Source: a virus. From it: a stretch of 30,086 bases of DNA. Where the stretch lies: IMG/VR virus record IMGVR_UViG_3300030116_006028, positions 1 through 30,086 of that record, one strand, 5' to 3'. The notes below the pieces were generated by a model. That model saw nothing but the letters and a program-made list of their open reading frames with translations, was not told the origin of the DNA and made no database searches. The translations under genes and the position numbers were made by a program. The stretch's first letter is position 1. Every line of letters starts with the position of its first letter. Of this stretch, positions 1-7,056 are shown in pieces.

Positions 1-2
1 CT

Positions 3-56
3 TGGGAAGAAGTAGGCGGAGCAAGTATAGGTTTAGTAATAGCACTAGGAGAATAA
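3..56 (+). CDS. C-terminal end of a small phage structural protein (5' partial)
   Basis: Reading back from the TAA just before the next ATG gives an open frame ending in ASIGLVIALGE. It matches the end of the 63-aa protein at 1309-1500 (DIGLVIALG), and both are followed at once by a ~110-aa protein ending in VLEI. So the window opens inside the first of two duplicated gene pairs. The start lies upstream of the window. The function is unknown; a minor structural role is inferred from the tail-gene context. Confidence 0.6.
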   Translation, partial: WEEVGGASIGLVIALGE

Positions 57-57
57 T

Positions 58-387
58 ATGGCTGAAACATTTAAAAGTGTAAATGCAGATTTAGGTACTT
101 CTGCAGACACTTCTATCTATCAGTGTCCTAGTAGCACAACAGCAATAGTGATATTATGTCAAGTTGCAAATGTTGATGGTTCTAACAATGCTGATGTATA
201 TGTAGACTATTATGATAGTTCTACAACAACTGCAAAAGCATTGGCTCATACTGTCGCAGTTCCAGCTGATACTTCATTAAATCCTATTGGTGGAAAGCTT
301 GTATTAGAAGCTGGAGACCAATTAAGAGCTTGGGCTAGTGCTGCTTCTGACCTTGAAATAGTTGTTTCTGTTTTAGAGATTTCATAG
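58..387 (+). CDS. Small phage structural protein, paralogue of 1504-1836
   Basis: 109 aa, starting MAETFKSVNADLG and ending SVLEIS. It aligns along its whole length with the 110-aa protein at 1504-1836: both have an xTFKxxxxDL-like start, a central NVDG, a VPADxS motif, KLVLExGD and a final VLEI. It is rich in Thr, Ser, Ala and beta-branched residues, has no Cys pairs or membrane segment, and looks like a beta-rich virion part such as a head-tail or fibre accessory. It starts 1 base after the preceding stop and follows a GLVIALG peptide, as its paralogue does. The exact role is unknown. Confidence 0.7.
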   Translation: MAETFKSVNADLGTSADTSIYQCPSSTTAIVILCQVANVDGSNNADVYVDYYDSSTTTAKALAHTVAVPADTSLNPIGGKLVLEAGDQLRAWASAASDLEIVVSVLEIS

Positions 388-394
388 GATAAAT

Positions 395-1111
395 ATGTCA
401 TTGTACAATTACATTGGTAATTTTCCAGCTCAATCATCTTCGACTGGTAACAGAGGAATATTAAGTATGCCAGAGCATTATGACTTAAAATCTAAAAGTA
501 ATTTATCTGATCCTTTACCACCTACACCAGCAGGTATGACTCTTAAATTTTATTTAGATGCCAAAAATACTCAATCTTATTCTGGAAGTGGTACTACTTG
601 GAGCGACCTAACACAAAACGCTAATGATTTTAGTATTACAAGTCCAAGCTATAACAGTAATGGTTATTTCAATCTTAGTGACTCTGCAAGCACAAATATA
701 ACTAGAAGTGGTGTTTTGGGAGAAAGTGATATGACAGTATTTTTTCTAATGTCCACAACAGATGGTCAGTCTTTAATGATTCACGATGGTGGTGGTGCTT
801 ATCTTGGAGCCTACAGGTCTGGTGCCAAATACTATCACGCACAAGTTTCTGGTAATAAAGGTTTATATGTTAATACAAATGCTAGAAATAATTTATATGA
901 TTATATAAGAACAGGTTCTTTTTTACTTATAACAATTTCAGATTGTGATTTTCATTCAACTAACTTTAATGATTATCAATTTAACGCCTATGGTAGTTAC
1001 CAATTTGGTAATGGTTCATTGAGAGCATTAGGTGCATACAACGGTAATTTTAGTTCTTCGGATGTAACAACATTATACAACTGGTTTAATGAGAAAGGTT
1101 ATTTCTCGTGA
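395..1111 (+). CDS. LamG/concanavalin-like tail adhesin
   Basis: 238 aa. The first ~30 residues (MSLYNYIGNFPAQS) resemble the N-termini at 1847 and 3510 (YVG or YIG, then PxQ), which may be a shared attachment segment. From about residue 48 the sequence reads TLKFYLDAKNTQSYSGSG, TTWSDLTQNAND, as in LamG/concanavalin A-like jelly-roll domains of phage tail fibres, where this region starts the carbohydrate-binding sandwich. The C-terminus (residues ~210-238, YNWFNEKGYFS) also fits that family. The likely role is host-surface sugar recognition at the tail tip. The next small gene overlaps its stop as GTGA. The fold is assigned from motif memory, not from a search. Confidence 0.65.
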   Translation: MSLYNYIGNFPAQSSSTGNRGILSMPEHYDLKSKSNLSDPLPPTPAGMTLKFYLDAKNTQSYSGSGTTWSDLTQNANDFSITSPSYNSNGYFNLSDSASTNITRSGVLGESDMTVFFLMSTTDGQSLMIHDGGGAYLGAYRSGAKYYHAQVSGNKGLYVNTNARNNLYDYIRTGSFLLITISDCDFHSTNFNDYQFNAYGSYQFGNGSLRALGAYNGNFSSSDVTTLYNWFNEKGYFS

Positions 1112-1242
1112 GTTGGGTAGTCACTAGAGATGATGATGATAGTTTTTCTGAAGTATTTGATACTGAGGAAGAAGCCGTAGAATATACCCATAGTGTTGAT
1201 AGTGAAACAATGATTTCTTGGTTTATGGAAGAAGAGAGTTGA
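1108..1242 (+). CDS. Small acidic hypothetical protein (44 aa)
   Basis: A GTG start overlaps the stop of the LamG-like gene in a GTGA junction, implying translational coupling. The product starts MSWVVTRDDDDSF, contains EVFDTEEEAVEYT and ends MEEES. It is strongly acidic with no Cys. The DTEEEAVEY pattern resembles short phage proteins of unknown function. No role is assigned. Confidence 0.55.
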   Translation: MSWVVTRDDDDSFSEVFDTEEEAVEYTHSVDSETMISWFMEEES

Positions 1243-1244
1243 TA

Positions 1245-1316
1245 ATGACAATGAGATTTATAAAGACTGCTAAACTTAAAAAGAACTATTCAGTTCAAGG
1301 AGAAATAAATGGGTAA
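1245..1316 (+). CDS. Possible 23-aa basic peptide
   Basis: ATG two bases after the preceding stop; the reading frame is MTMRFIKTAKLKKNYSVQG and ends by overlapping the start of the gene at 1309. It is basic (several Lys). It has no clear Shine-Dalgarno and could be a coupling leader that brings ribosomes to the AAGGAG ahead of 1309, or may not be translated at all. Confidence 0.25.
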   Translation: MTMRFIKTAKLKKNYSVQGEING

Positions 1317-1500
1317 AATTGTAACAGACGAACTAGAAGAGCGTGTTGGCTCTGCTGGTGTAACAGTTAACAGTACAATGAAGATAGACACGATTGCAGA
1401 AAAAACTTCTGGTAGTGGTGTAACTATTGATGGATTGAACATAAAAGACGGTGCCGTTGCAGGTGCTGTCGATATTGGACTAGTAATAGCGTTAGGATAA
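1309..1500 (+). CDS. Small phage structural protein with GVTIDG/KDG repeat
   Basis: 63 aa with a good AAGGAG 8 bases ahead of the ATG. It contains VGSAGVTVN and, later, TSGSGVTIDGLNIKDGAV, a short beta-repeat type seen in many phage tail-fibre and head-decoration proteins, and ends DIGLVIALG. The same ending occurs in the partial gene at position 3-56, so this is the second copy of a duplicated pair. It probably forms or caps a beta-structure in the virion; the role is inferred from context. Confidence 0.65.
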   Translation: MGKIVTDELEERVGSAGVTVNSTMKIDTIAEKTSGSGVTIDGLNIKDGAVAGAVDIGLVIALG

Positions 1501-1503
1501 TAA

Positions 1504-1836
1504 ATGGCAAATACATTTAAAAATGCACGATTAGCTGTTACTTCTTCTAATCAAACTATGTATACCAACTCAAGTGGTGGTACTGCATTGATCCTTACAT
1601 TGAGGATCACAAATGTTGATGGGGCTACAGATGATACAGTTACAGCACAAATTTATGATAATAGTGCTTCAGCTGCAACAAAAGTTGCTTCCACGATCAC
1701 AGTCCCTGCAGACTCATCAATTGAACTTGCAGGTACATCAAAGTTAGTATTAGAAAATGGTGACTATCTACAGATCCAGGGTGGTAATAGCTCTGGAGAT
1801 CTAGAAGCTTTTGCGAGTGTATTAGAAATAACATAA
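1504..1836 (+). CDS. Small phage structural protein, paralogue of 58-387
   Basis: 110 aa, start MANTFKNARLAV, end ASVLEIT. It aligns with 58-387 through NVDG, VPADSS, SKLVLENGD and the final VLEI. It begins 3 bases after the stop of the GLVIALG protein, repeating the order seen at the window start. It is beta-rich and Thr/Ser/Ala-rich, with no membrane or metal motifs. It is probably a minor virion protein of the tail or fibre base. It has clearly diverged from its partner, so the duplication is not recent. Confidence 0.7.
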   Translation: MANTFKNARLAVTSSNQTMYTNSSGGTALILTLRITNVDGATDDTVTAQIYDNSASAATKVASTITVPADSSIELAGTSKLVLENGDYLQIQGGNSSGDLEAFASVLEIT

Positions 1837-1846
1837 GGAGTTACCA

Positions 1847-2476
1847 ATGGCATTTTCGTATGTTGGGGTTTCTCCAAATCAAACTGTTAAAAACACAGGT
1901 GTACTATCACTTGATGATTTAAATAATTTAGAATCTACTGGTGAATTAGGTGGTAGTTTAGAACTTATACAAGAAATTACTGCTGACGGTAGTGCATTAA
2001 ATTTAGATTTTACAAATATCTTAGAGAATAAATACGACAAACATTTATTGATTCTCAAAGGAATATTTTTTGCAGGGACAAATAAACTCCCAAGAATGCG
2101 ATTAAGTAATGATGGTGGTTCAAGTTTTGAAACTACAACTAGTTACATGGAAGCTTATCAATCAATGATTGTTTCTACTTTTAATGAACTTAGAAATCAT
2201 CAAAGTTTTTTTAACTTAATGAGCAATGTAGGTAATGAAGCAACAGAAGTAGGTAACAGTTATATTTATTTAAGCGGTTTAGGAAATTCAAGTACATTCA
2301 GTTATTTAAATTGGCATTCATCAGGAATGACTAGTGGTGGTGGTTCTTCAACAACAACTTTTGGTGGTGGTGTTTATAGAGTTGCAGAAGTTATAAATGG
2401 AATAAGAATATTTGAAGCAACAGCAACTCATAATATTTCTGGGACTGCAACACTTTTTGGAGTAAAAAAATTATGA
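1847..2476 (+). CDS. Tail-fibre-like protein with N-terminal anchor-like segment
   Basis: 209 aa behind an AAGGAG. Residues 1-30 (MAFSYVGVSPNQTVKNTGVL) form the YVG-PxQ segment shared with 395 and 3510. From about residue 38 comes the domain shared with 2473, 2994, 4456, 5064 and 5588: an opening beta strand, YDKHLLILKG, RLSNDGG, a mid Gly-rich stretch (GGGVYR), NGIRIFEA and a last strand GTATLFGVKKL. This looks like a receptor-binding or fibre-tip beta domain. The stop overlaps the next start by 4 bases. Binding target unknown. Confidence 0.65.
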   Translation: MAFSYVGVSPNQTVKNTGVLSLDDLNNLESTGELGGSLELIQEITADGSALNLDFTNILENKYDKHLLILKGIFFAGTNKLPRMRLSNDGGSSFETTTSYMEAYQSMIVSTFNELRNHQSFFNLMSNVGNEATEVGNSYIYLSGLGNSSTFSYLNWHSSGMTSGGGSSTTTFGGGVYRVAEVINGIRIFEATATHNISGTATLFGVKKL

Positions 2477-2997
2477 GTAGTTTGAGACTTTTAGAGGATA
2501 CAACAATTGGTACTAGTGTATCAAAAATCAGAATATCAGATGTATTTAGTTCTGATTTTGATATATATCAAATTACTTTTGATGGCACAGATACAGCAAA
2601 TGATACAGATATAGATCTAATGTTAGTAAATGCAAATGGTTCTTTAGTTACCTCAACTAATTATGAATATGCTAACTTGCGTTTAAATAGTAATTCTAGT
2701 TTTACAGAGATGGAAGCTGATGGACAATCAAAATGGTTAGATTTTATGGGTAAGGGCGGTAACGATTCTGGTGAAAGTTGTCAAGTAGTTGCCTATATTT
2801 TTAATCCTTATAGATCTGATTCATATACTTATGCTTTGACACAATCGTCAAATGGAATAGTAGCAATATCTCAATTCATAAAAGGTATCGCAATTCTAAA
2901 AGAACAATCAACAATTACAGGTTTTGAAATAAGTATTAATAGTGGTGCAACAACAGGTGGATCTGTAAGAGTTTATGGATTGAGGTCAAGTTCATGA
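2473..2997 (+). CDS. Tail-fibre-like domain protein without anchor segment
   Basis: 174 aa, opening directly with the shared domain (SLRLLEDTTIGTSVSKIRI). Family landmarks are FDIYQITFDG, NYEYANLRL, the IFNPYRSDSYTY segment, KGIAILKE and the final VRVYGLRSS. It lacks the YVG-PxQ N-terminus of the gene before it and is coupled to it by an ATGA overlap. This suggests that long and short versions are made together and may assemble into one fibre. No enzymatic motif is visible. Confidence 0.6.
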   Translation: MSSLRLLEDTTIGTSVSKIRISDVFSSDFDIYQITFDGTDTANDTDIDLMLVNANGSLVTSTNYEYANLRLNSNSSFTEMEADGQSKWLDFMGKGGNDSGESCQVVAYIFNPYRSDSYTYALTQSSNGIVAISQFIKGIAILKEQSTITGFEISINSGATTGGSVRVYGLRSSS

Positions 2998-3509
2998 GTT
3001 TTACTCTTGTTCAATCAACAGCTGTAAGTTCTGCTGTATCGACTGTTACTCTTTCAGGAATAAACACAGATGATGTATATATGTGTGCCTGGAATAATGT
3101 CTTCTGTGATGCAAATGATGATATAAGTATAAGAGTTACAACAAGTGGTACTGGTGATAGTGATTCTGAATATGATTATGCAAGTAAAGATTTAAAAGAG
3201 GGTGCTACTTATGGCAACACTAATAACAGAACAAATAAAACACATTTTGATTTATCAGCTGGTGTAGGAACTAGTGGAACGAATAGTGACAATGGTATTA
3301 TGTATTTATTTAATTTTAATGACTCAAGTGAATACTCTTTTGTAACTTATGAAAATGTAACTTTTAGAGATGACAGTGCCGATACACTATTTGGATTTCA
3401 AGGTGGTGGTGTGCATACTGTAGCAGAAGCTAATGACGGTATACATTTCTTCCTAGATGGGGGAAATAATTTTGTAAGTGGAACATTTTCTCTGTACAAG
3501 GTGATATAA
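2994..3509 (+). CDS. Tail-fibre-like domain protein without anchor segment
   Basis: 171 aa, third in the coupled series (ATGA overlap with the previous gene). It starts SFTLVQSTAVSSAVSTVTL and has the landmarks EYDYASKDL, FNFNDSSEYSF, GGGVHTVAEANDGIHFF and the last strand GTFSLYKVI. It is closest in layout to 5588-6106, which shares the AVSSAV/SSAVAS opening and GGGVxT. A virion adhesin role is inferred from the paralogues. Confidence 0.6.
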   Translation: MSFTLVQSTAVSSAVSTVTLSGINTDDVYMCAWNNVFCDANDDISIRVTTSGTGDSDSEYDYASKDLKEGATYGNTNNRTNKTHFDLSAGVGTSGTNSDNGIMYLFNFNDSSEYSFVTYENVTFRDDSADTLFGFQGGGVHTVAEANDGIHFFLDGGNNFVSGTFSLYKVI

Positions 3510-4463
3510 ATGAGTAAAAAACAATTTGGATATATAGGTGCAGCACCAACACAAAGTGTAGGTAATTTATCACCACGATACTTATATCAAGCTTCTAAAG
3601 GAAGTGGTGGTATTGTTACTTCAGATAAGGTATTTATAACACATACTTTTGTAGCAAATGGAAACTTTGTCGCTAGTGCTAATGTCTCACCTTATGAAGC
3701 ACAGATTTATGTTATTGGTGGTGGTGGTGGTGGAGGAGGATCTGAGAATGCAAATAATTCAAGTTCACATGGTGGTGGTGGCGGAGGATTAGCTTATTCT
3801 TTAAATTACACTATAAAACCAGGAACAACATATGCAGTTGTAGTTGGAGCTGGTGGTTCTGGTAGTAATGGTTATAGTACATCTGGTGGTGCAGGTGGTG
3901 TATCTTCTTTTAATTCTGAACTCACTGCTAATGGTGGAGGAGCAGGATCACACAATTCCTCTGGTTCTGGTGGTACAGCATCTGGAGGTGATACAAATGT
4001 TACAGGTGGTAATGGTGGCGCAGGTCAATCAACTGGCACTGGTAGTAATGGAGGTTCATCAACAGCTGCAGGTGGTGGTGCAGGTGGATCTGGAAATGAC
4101 AAGGGTGGTTTAGGTGGTTTTGGTTCAGCTGCACACTTTACAGGTGGTGGTGGAGGTGGAGGATCTGATTATGGTAGAACAGGTTTAGGTTTTGGTGGAG
4201 CTGGATATTTTAATGGTGGTGCTGGTGGTGCTTACAGTGATACTAGTGATGCTGCTGATGGACCATTTTATGGTCAAGCAGGTCGTGGTGATTATGGCGG
4301 TGCTGCAGGAACGGTACCATCAGGTGCAGCAAGACCTAATAATGGTGGTGGCGGTGGTACTTTTGGTGGCGGTGGCGGTGGTGCTGGTGATACATCTCTT
4401 AATCCATCAAATGGTGGAGCTGGTGCTCAAGGTGCTGTGATTGTGAGGTATAGAATTGGCTAA
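3510..4463 (+). CDS. Glycine-rich tail-tip adhesin
   Basis: 317 aa. Residues 1-35 carry the YIG-APTQS anchor-like segment and a short linker. From about residue 65 the pattern is IYVIGGGGGGGGS, then YAVVVGAGGSG, then many GGAGG, GGGGG and GSGG runs, ending GAVIVRYRIG. This matches glycine-rich phage adhesins; in T-even gp38-type adhesins such runs form packed polyglycine-II helices with variable loops that bind receptors. The DNA holds long GGT/GGA codon runs, which favour slippage and recombination. It starts immediately after the previous stop. Open reading frames in other phases here are artefacts of the repeats. Confidence 0.75.
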   Translation: MSKKQFGYIGAAPTQSVGNLSPRYLYQASKGSGGIVTSDKVFITHTFVANGNFVASANVSPYEAQIYVIGGGGGGGGSENANNSSSHGGGGGGLAYSLNYTIKPGTTYAVVVGAGGSGSNGYSTSGGAGGVSSFNSELTANGGGAGSHNSSGSGGTASGGDTNVTGGNGGAGQSTGTGSNGGSSTAAGGGAGGSGNDKGGLGGFGSAAHFTGGGGGGGSDYGRTGLGFGGAGYFNGGAGGAYSDTSDAADGPFYGQAGRGDYGGAAGTVPSGAARPNNGGGGGTFGGGGGGAGDTSLNPSNGGAGAQGAVIVRYRIG

Positions 4464-5064
4464 TTCAGGAATATTTAATACAAACGAAATATTAGAGCTA
4501 CAACAAAATAGACAATTTCCTATTAAAGGATCTTATGATTTAATACAGACACAAACAATAACTAATTCTCAAAGCACACTGGTTGCAAGATTACAGTTTA
4601 CAGAATTGCAAGCTGAAGAATACAATACACATTTGATACATTTTACAAATGTAAAAGTAAACGATTTACTTACTTCTGGTTATCAACTTGGATTTCGTGC
4701 TTTAAGTAATAATTCAAATGCTGGTGGCTGGAGATGGGGACAGAGAAGATATCAAAACGGTGGTTGGTCAGACCAAAAAAGCAATAGTTATAGTCGTTGT
4801 GGTTTGATTTGGTTTTCAATAGATGGTGATACAAATAATTCAGGTAACGGCTACATATATATTCACAATGCAGCTGACGAGTCTGTATATACTTCAGTAT
4901 CTATGCACACTATAGGATGGCAACAACAAAATACAGTAGGTTATGGTTATGGAAGTGGCACAATGCCTACTGCAAATAAAGTCGATGCTTTTGAGATAGC
5001 TAATTATTCAAACACAATTGGCTTTTCAGGAACATTTAGTTTATATGGATTGAGGGATTACTAA
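4456..5064 (+). CDS. Tail-fibre-like protein
   Basis: 202 aa from a TTG start lying 8 bases inside the glycine-rich gene, with GAGG upstream. The N-terminus (ANSGIFNTNEILELQQNRQF) is a different short leader from the YVG-PxQ type. The shared domain follows from ~residue 27: SYDLIQTQTI, EYNTHLIHFTNV, YIYIHNAADESVYTS, and the final GTFSLYGLRDY. The next gene starts on the last base of its stop codon. It is likely a fibre or receptor-binding component; the family name is unknown to me. Confidence 0.6.
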   Translation: MANSGIFNTNEILELQQNRQFPIKGSYDLIQTQTITNSQSTLVARLQFTELQAEEYNTHLIHFTNVKVNDLLTSGYQLGFRALSNNSNAGGWRWGQRRYQNGGWSDQKSNSYSRCGLIWFSIDGDTNNSGNGYIYIHNAADESVYTSVSMHTIGWQQQNTVGYGYGSGTMPTANKVDAFEIANYSNTIGFSGTFSLYGLRDY

Positions 5065-5588
5065 TGGCTACAAGTATACAATTTATTACTAGTTTAGATA
5101 TTAATACTAGTCAATCTACTACAGACTTAGATAACATATTTTCTAATGCTTACGATGTTTATAAAATTGTTTTGAGAAATTTTAAAACAGTTGGGACAAC
5201 TGATATGAATCTAAATGCAAGATTAATAGATAATAACGGAAGTGTTATAACGCAGAGTGAATATGATTATGCAGTAGACCAAATTAAATCTAATACTAAT
5301 TTTTCTGAAAATAGAAATCAAAATTATTCTACAATAGACCGAATATTTTTTTCTGATAAAATTCCTGAAAGTCAAGGTACTGTTATGTATGTATACAATC
5401 CATATAACAGTTCAGCATATACATTTCTTACTTGGCAAGACACACATCATAGAGGTGGTGCTGGTGGAGGTTTTAAAGGTATTGCAGTTCATAAAAATAC
5501 TGAAGCCATAAGAGGTATAAGGTTTTATGATGTGTATACAAATAGACCTTACAACTCAGGCAAAATATTAGTTTATGGAGTTAGATAA
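5064..5588 (+). CDS. Tail-fibre-like domain protein without anchor segment
   Basis: 174 aa, joined to its neighbours by TAATG junctions at both ends. Landmarks: AYDVYKIVLRNFKT, RLIDNNGS, EYDYAVDQI, YVYNPYNSSAYTF, a GGAGGGFKG turn, IRGIRFYDV and the last strand KILVYGVR. It is most like 2473-2997 (NPY motif, KGIAxxK). No catalytic motif. Inferred to be a virion adhesin subunit. Confidence 0.6.
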   Translation: MATSIQFITSLDINTSQSTTDLDNIFSNAYDVYKIVLRNFKTVGTTDMNLNARLIDNNGSVITQSEYDYAVDQIKSNTNFSENRNQNYSTIDRIFFSDKIPESQGTVMYVYNPYNSSAYTFLTWQDTHHRGGAGGGFKGIAVHKNTEAIRGIRFYDVYTNRPYNSGKILVYGVR

Positions 5589-6106
5589 TGGCAGGTAGCT
5601 TAATAAAAATAGATGAAGAAATTGTTTCATCAGCAGTAGCAAGTGTAGATTTAACAGGTATTGATAGTACTTATGATGTTTTTAAAGTAATCGTTATAAA
5701 TCTACAATGTGATACAGATGTAAACGATGTGAAATGCAGAGTATTAGAAAGTGGAACAGCTAACACAACATCTAATTATGATAGAGGGAGTGATTTATTA
5801 AGAGCTTCTACTTCATTTGCTACTCAAAGTGCTACAAATGAAACAAGTTGGGATATGGGAACTAACATTGGCACAGGAACAGGCGAAAGCTCAAATTTTG
5901 TACAATACATTTATAATGCTAATAATTCATCAGGATACACTTTTATGACAAAAGAAGTAGCAGAACTAAACTCAACTCCTGAATTAGTAGGACAACAAGG
6001 TGGTGGTGTTTACACTCAAAATACTGCTGTAAATGGTCTGACTTATTTTATGAATAGTGGAAATATAGATGCAGGTACATTTAGATTATACGGTTTAAAG
6101 AAGTAA
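5588..6106 (+). CDS. Tail-fibre-like domain protein without anchor segment
   Basis: 172 aa and the last member of the series. It opens SLIKIDEEIVSSAVASVDL and contains TYDVFKVIVINLQC, NYDRGSDLL, YIYNANNSSGYTF, GGGVYTQNTAVNGLTYF and the final GTFRLYGLKK. It parallels 2994-3509 in motif order, so the locus may have grown by duplicating a block of genes rather than single genes. It is followed by 34 bases and then the XkdW-like gene. Confidence 0.6.
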   Translation: MAGSLIKIDEEIVSSAVASVDLTGIDSTYDVFKVIVINLQCDTDVNDVKCRVLESGTANTTSNYDRGSDLLRASTSFATQSATNETSWDMGTNIGTGTGESSNFVQYIYNANNSSGYTFMTKEVAELNSTPELVGQQGGGVYTQNTAVNGLTYFMNSGNIDAGTFRLYGLKK

Positions 6107-6140
6107 TAATGAAGATAAAATATAGTAAGATAGGAGAGAT

Positions 6141-6455
6141 ATGGCTACATTAGAAGAACTAACGGTAGAAGCAACTTCTGAAATAGAAGCAGCAAAACCG
6201 TTATACAAACAAGTAAATAATGAGCGTATGGAATTCGACGATGCTGATTATGATCAAGCTATTACAGACTTAGCTAATTCTAAGTTTGATGAGCAAGAAT
6301 ATGGTTATATATCAGCTCGACAAGCAGAATACCCTAGCATTGGTGATCAGTTAGATATGTTATATCATGACATGACAGCTGGTAAAGGCGACAATACTGG
6401 TGATTGGTACGCTGCTATCGAAAAAATCAAAGAAGATAATCCAAAACCAGAATAA
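6141..6455 (+). CDS. XkdW-like / tail-fibre-associated protein
   Basis: 104 aa with TAGGAGAG upstream. Residues ~58-80 read ISARQAEYPSIGDQLDMLYH, the hallmark of a small phage family (XkdW-like and related proteins) that ends with KP-type residues, here EDNPKPE. These genes usually lie straight after tail-fibre genes and are thought to assist fibre assembly or attachment; that role is family-level inference. It is the last gene before a strong terminator, so it closes the adhesin operon. Confidence 0.7.
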   Translation: MATLEELTVEATSEIEAAKPLYKQVNNERMEFDDADYDQAITDLANSKFDEQEYGYISARQAEYPSIGDQLDMLYHDMTAGKGDNTGDWYAAIEKIKEDNPKPE

Positions 6456-6461
6456 TTTTTT

Positions 6462-6530
6462 CCATAACCACCATTATGGATAGAAGGCAGGTACCACCAC
6501 ACAACCTGCCTTCTAATTTTTTATTTTTAT
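6462..6530 (+). terminator. Intrinsic terminator after the tail-fibre operon
   Basis: A small hairpin (CCATAA, six-base loop, TTATGG at 6462-6479) is followed by an 11-bp perfect stem, AGAAGGCAGGT at 6482-6492 with ACCTGCCTTCT at 6504-6514, and then a T-rich run. The strong stem plus U-tract is typical of Rho-independent termination. Confidence 0.85.
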
Positions 6531-6536
6531 AATACG

Positions 6537-6564
6537 CAAATCTGCATAGATCTATGTATATAAT
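6537..6564 (+). promoter_or_regulatory. Putative promoter for the lysis/phosphoesterase operon
   Basis: A perfect TATAAT at 6559-6564 lies 44 bases before the ATG at 6608 and just after the terminator. The -35 region (around 6537, GCAAAT) is weak, though it resembles the TTGCAW hexamers used by other promoters in the window. Confidence 0.5.
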
Positions 6565-6607
6565 GGTGTTGTAATAATTGATTGAATTACTGAAAGAGGT
6601 AAAATCT

Positions 6608-6820
6608 ATGGAAAATCAAGAGCTTACTACGGAACAAACTGTAGAATTAGCAAACAAAGCCCTAGCTGAAAACAAAACACTTAGAGCTATGCTTGCAGAT
6701 ACAGCCGAAAAAATAGCAAATGTAGAGCTTAGAAACTCTGAACTAAAGGTTCAAAACAAAGCTTTACAAGAAGTACTAGCTTCAGTAAACGGTGCTACAC
6801 CAGTATCTGAAGAAGAGTAA
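6608..6820 (+). CDS. Small coiled-coil protein
   Basis: 70 aa. I chose the ATG at 6608 because AGAGGT lies at proper distance; an open frame extends to 6578 but has no ribosome site. Residues 8-60 are Leu/Ala/Glu-rich (LANKALAENKTLRAM, then VELRNSELKVQNKALQEVL) with heptad spacing, so a coiled coil is likely. It is the first gene after the terminator and promoter. Such proteins sit beside tail or regulatory genes in many phages; the function is unknown. Confidence 0.65.
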   Translation: MENQELTTEQTVELANKALAENKTLRAMLADTAEKIANVELRNSELKVQNKALQEVLASVNGATPVSEEE

Positions 6821-6822
6821 CC

Positions 6823-7056
6823 TTGACTTCATTATCAAGTTTTGCTGAGTCAAGCAACAAGAGTGGTCCTGTTGCATGGCGAGAGCTAAACGAATCCAAC
6901 AGGGCTGCGTGGATAGAAGCTTGCAAGGGTGTTAAAAATGGGATACCTGCTAGAACTGCTGCAAAGTGGTTAATAGAAGATAAAGGTTGTCCGTTAATGT
7001 TAGACACTATAAGAGTTCAACTTAAGAATACGATGGATCTTTATGTCAAGTCTTGA
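6823..7056 (+). CDS. Small HTH-like hypothetical protein
   Basis: 77 aa from a TTG start two bases after the previous stop, with the purine-rich GAAGAAGAG as ribosome site. Residues ~12-35 read GPVAWRELNESNRAAWIEA and ~38-65 read GIPARTAAKWLIEDKGCP, a helix-turn-helix-like pattern. It overlaps the next gene by 14 bases. It could be a small DNA-binding regulator or a terminase-small-subunit-like protein; neither is certain. Confidence 0.55.
   Translation: MTSLSSFAESSNKSGPVAWRELNESNRAAWIEACKGVKNGIPARTAAKWLIEDKGCPLMLDTIRVQLKNTMDLYVKS

Noticed and set aside
3844-4440. Val/Met-rich ORFs in a second frame of the glycine-rich gene
   Set aside because: Products of GGT-repeat DNA read out of frame (GTG/GTT codons), with no start signal.
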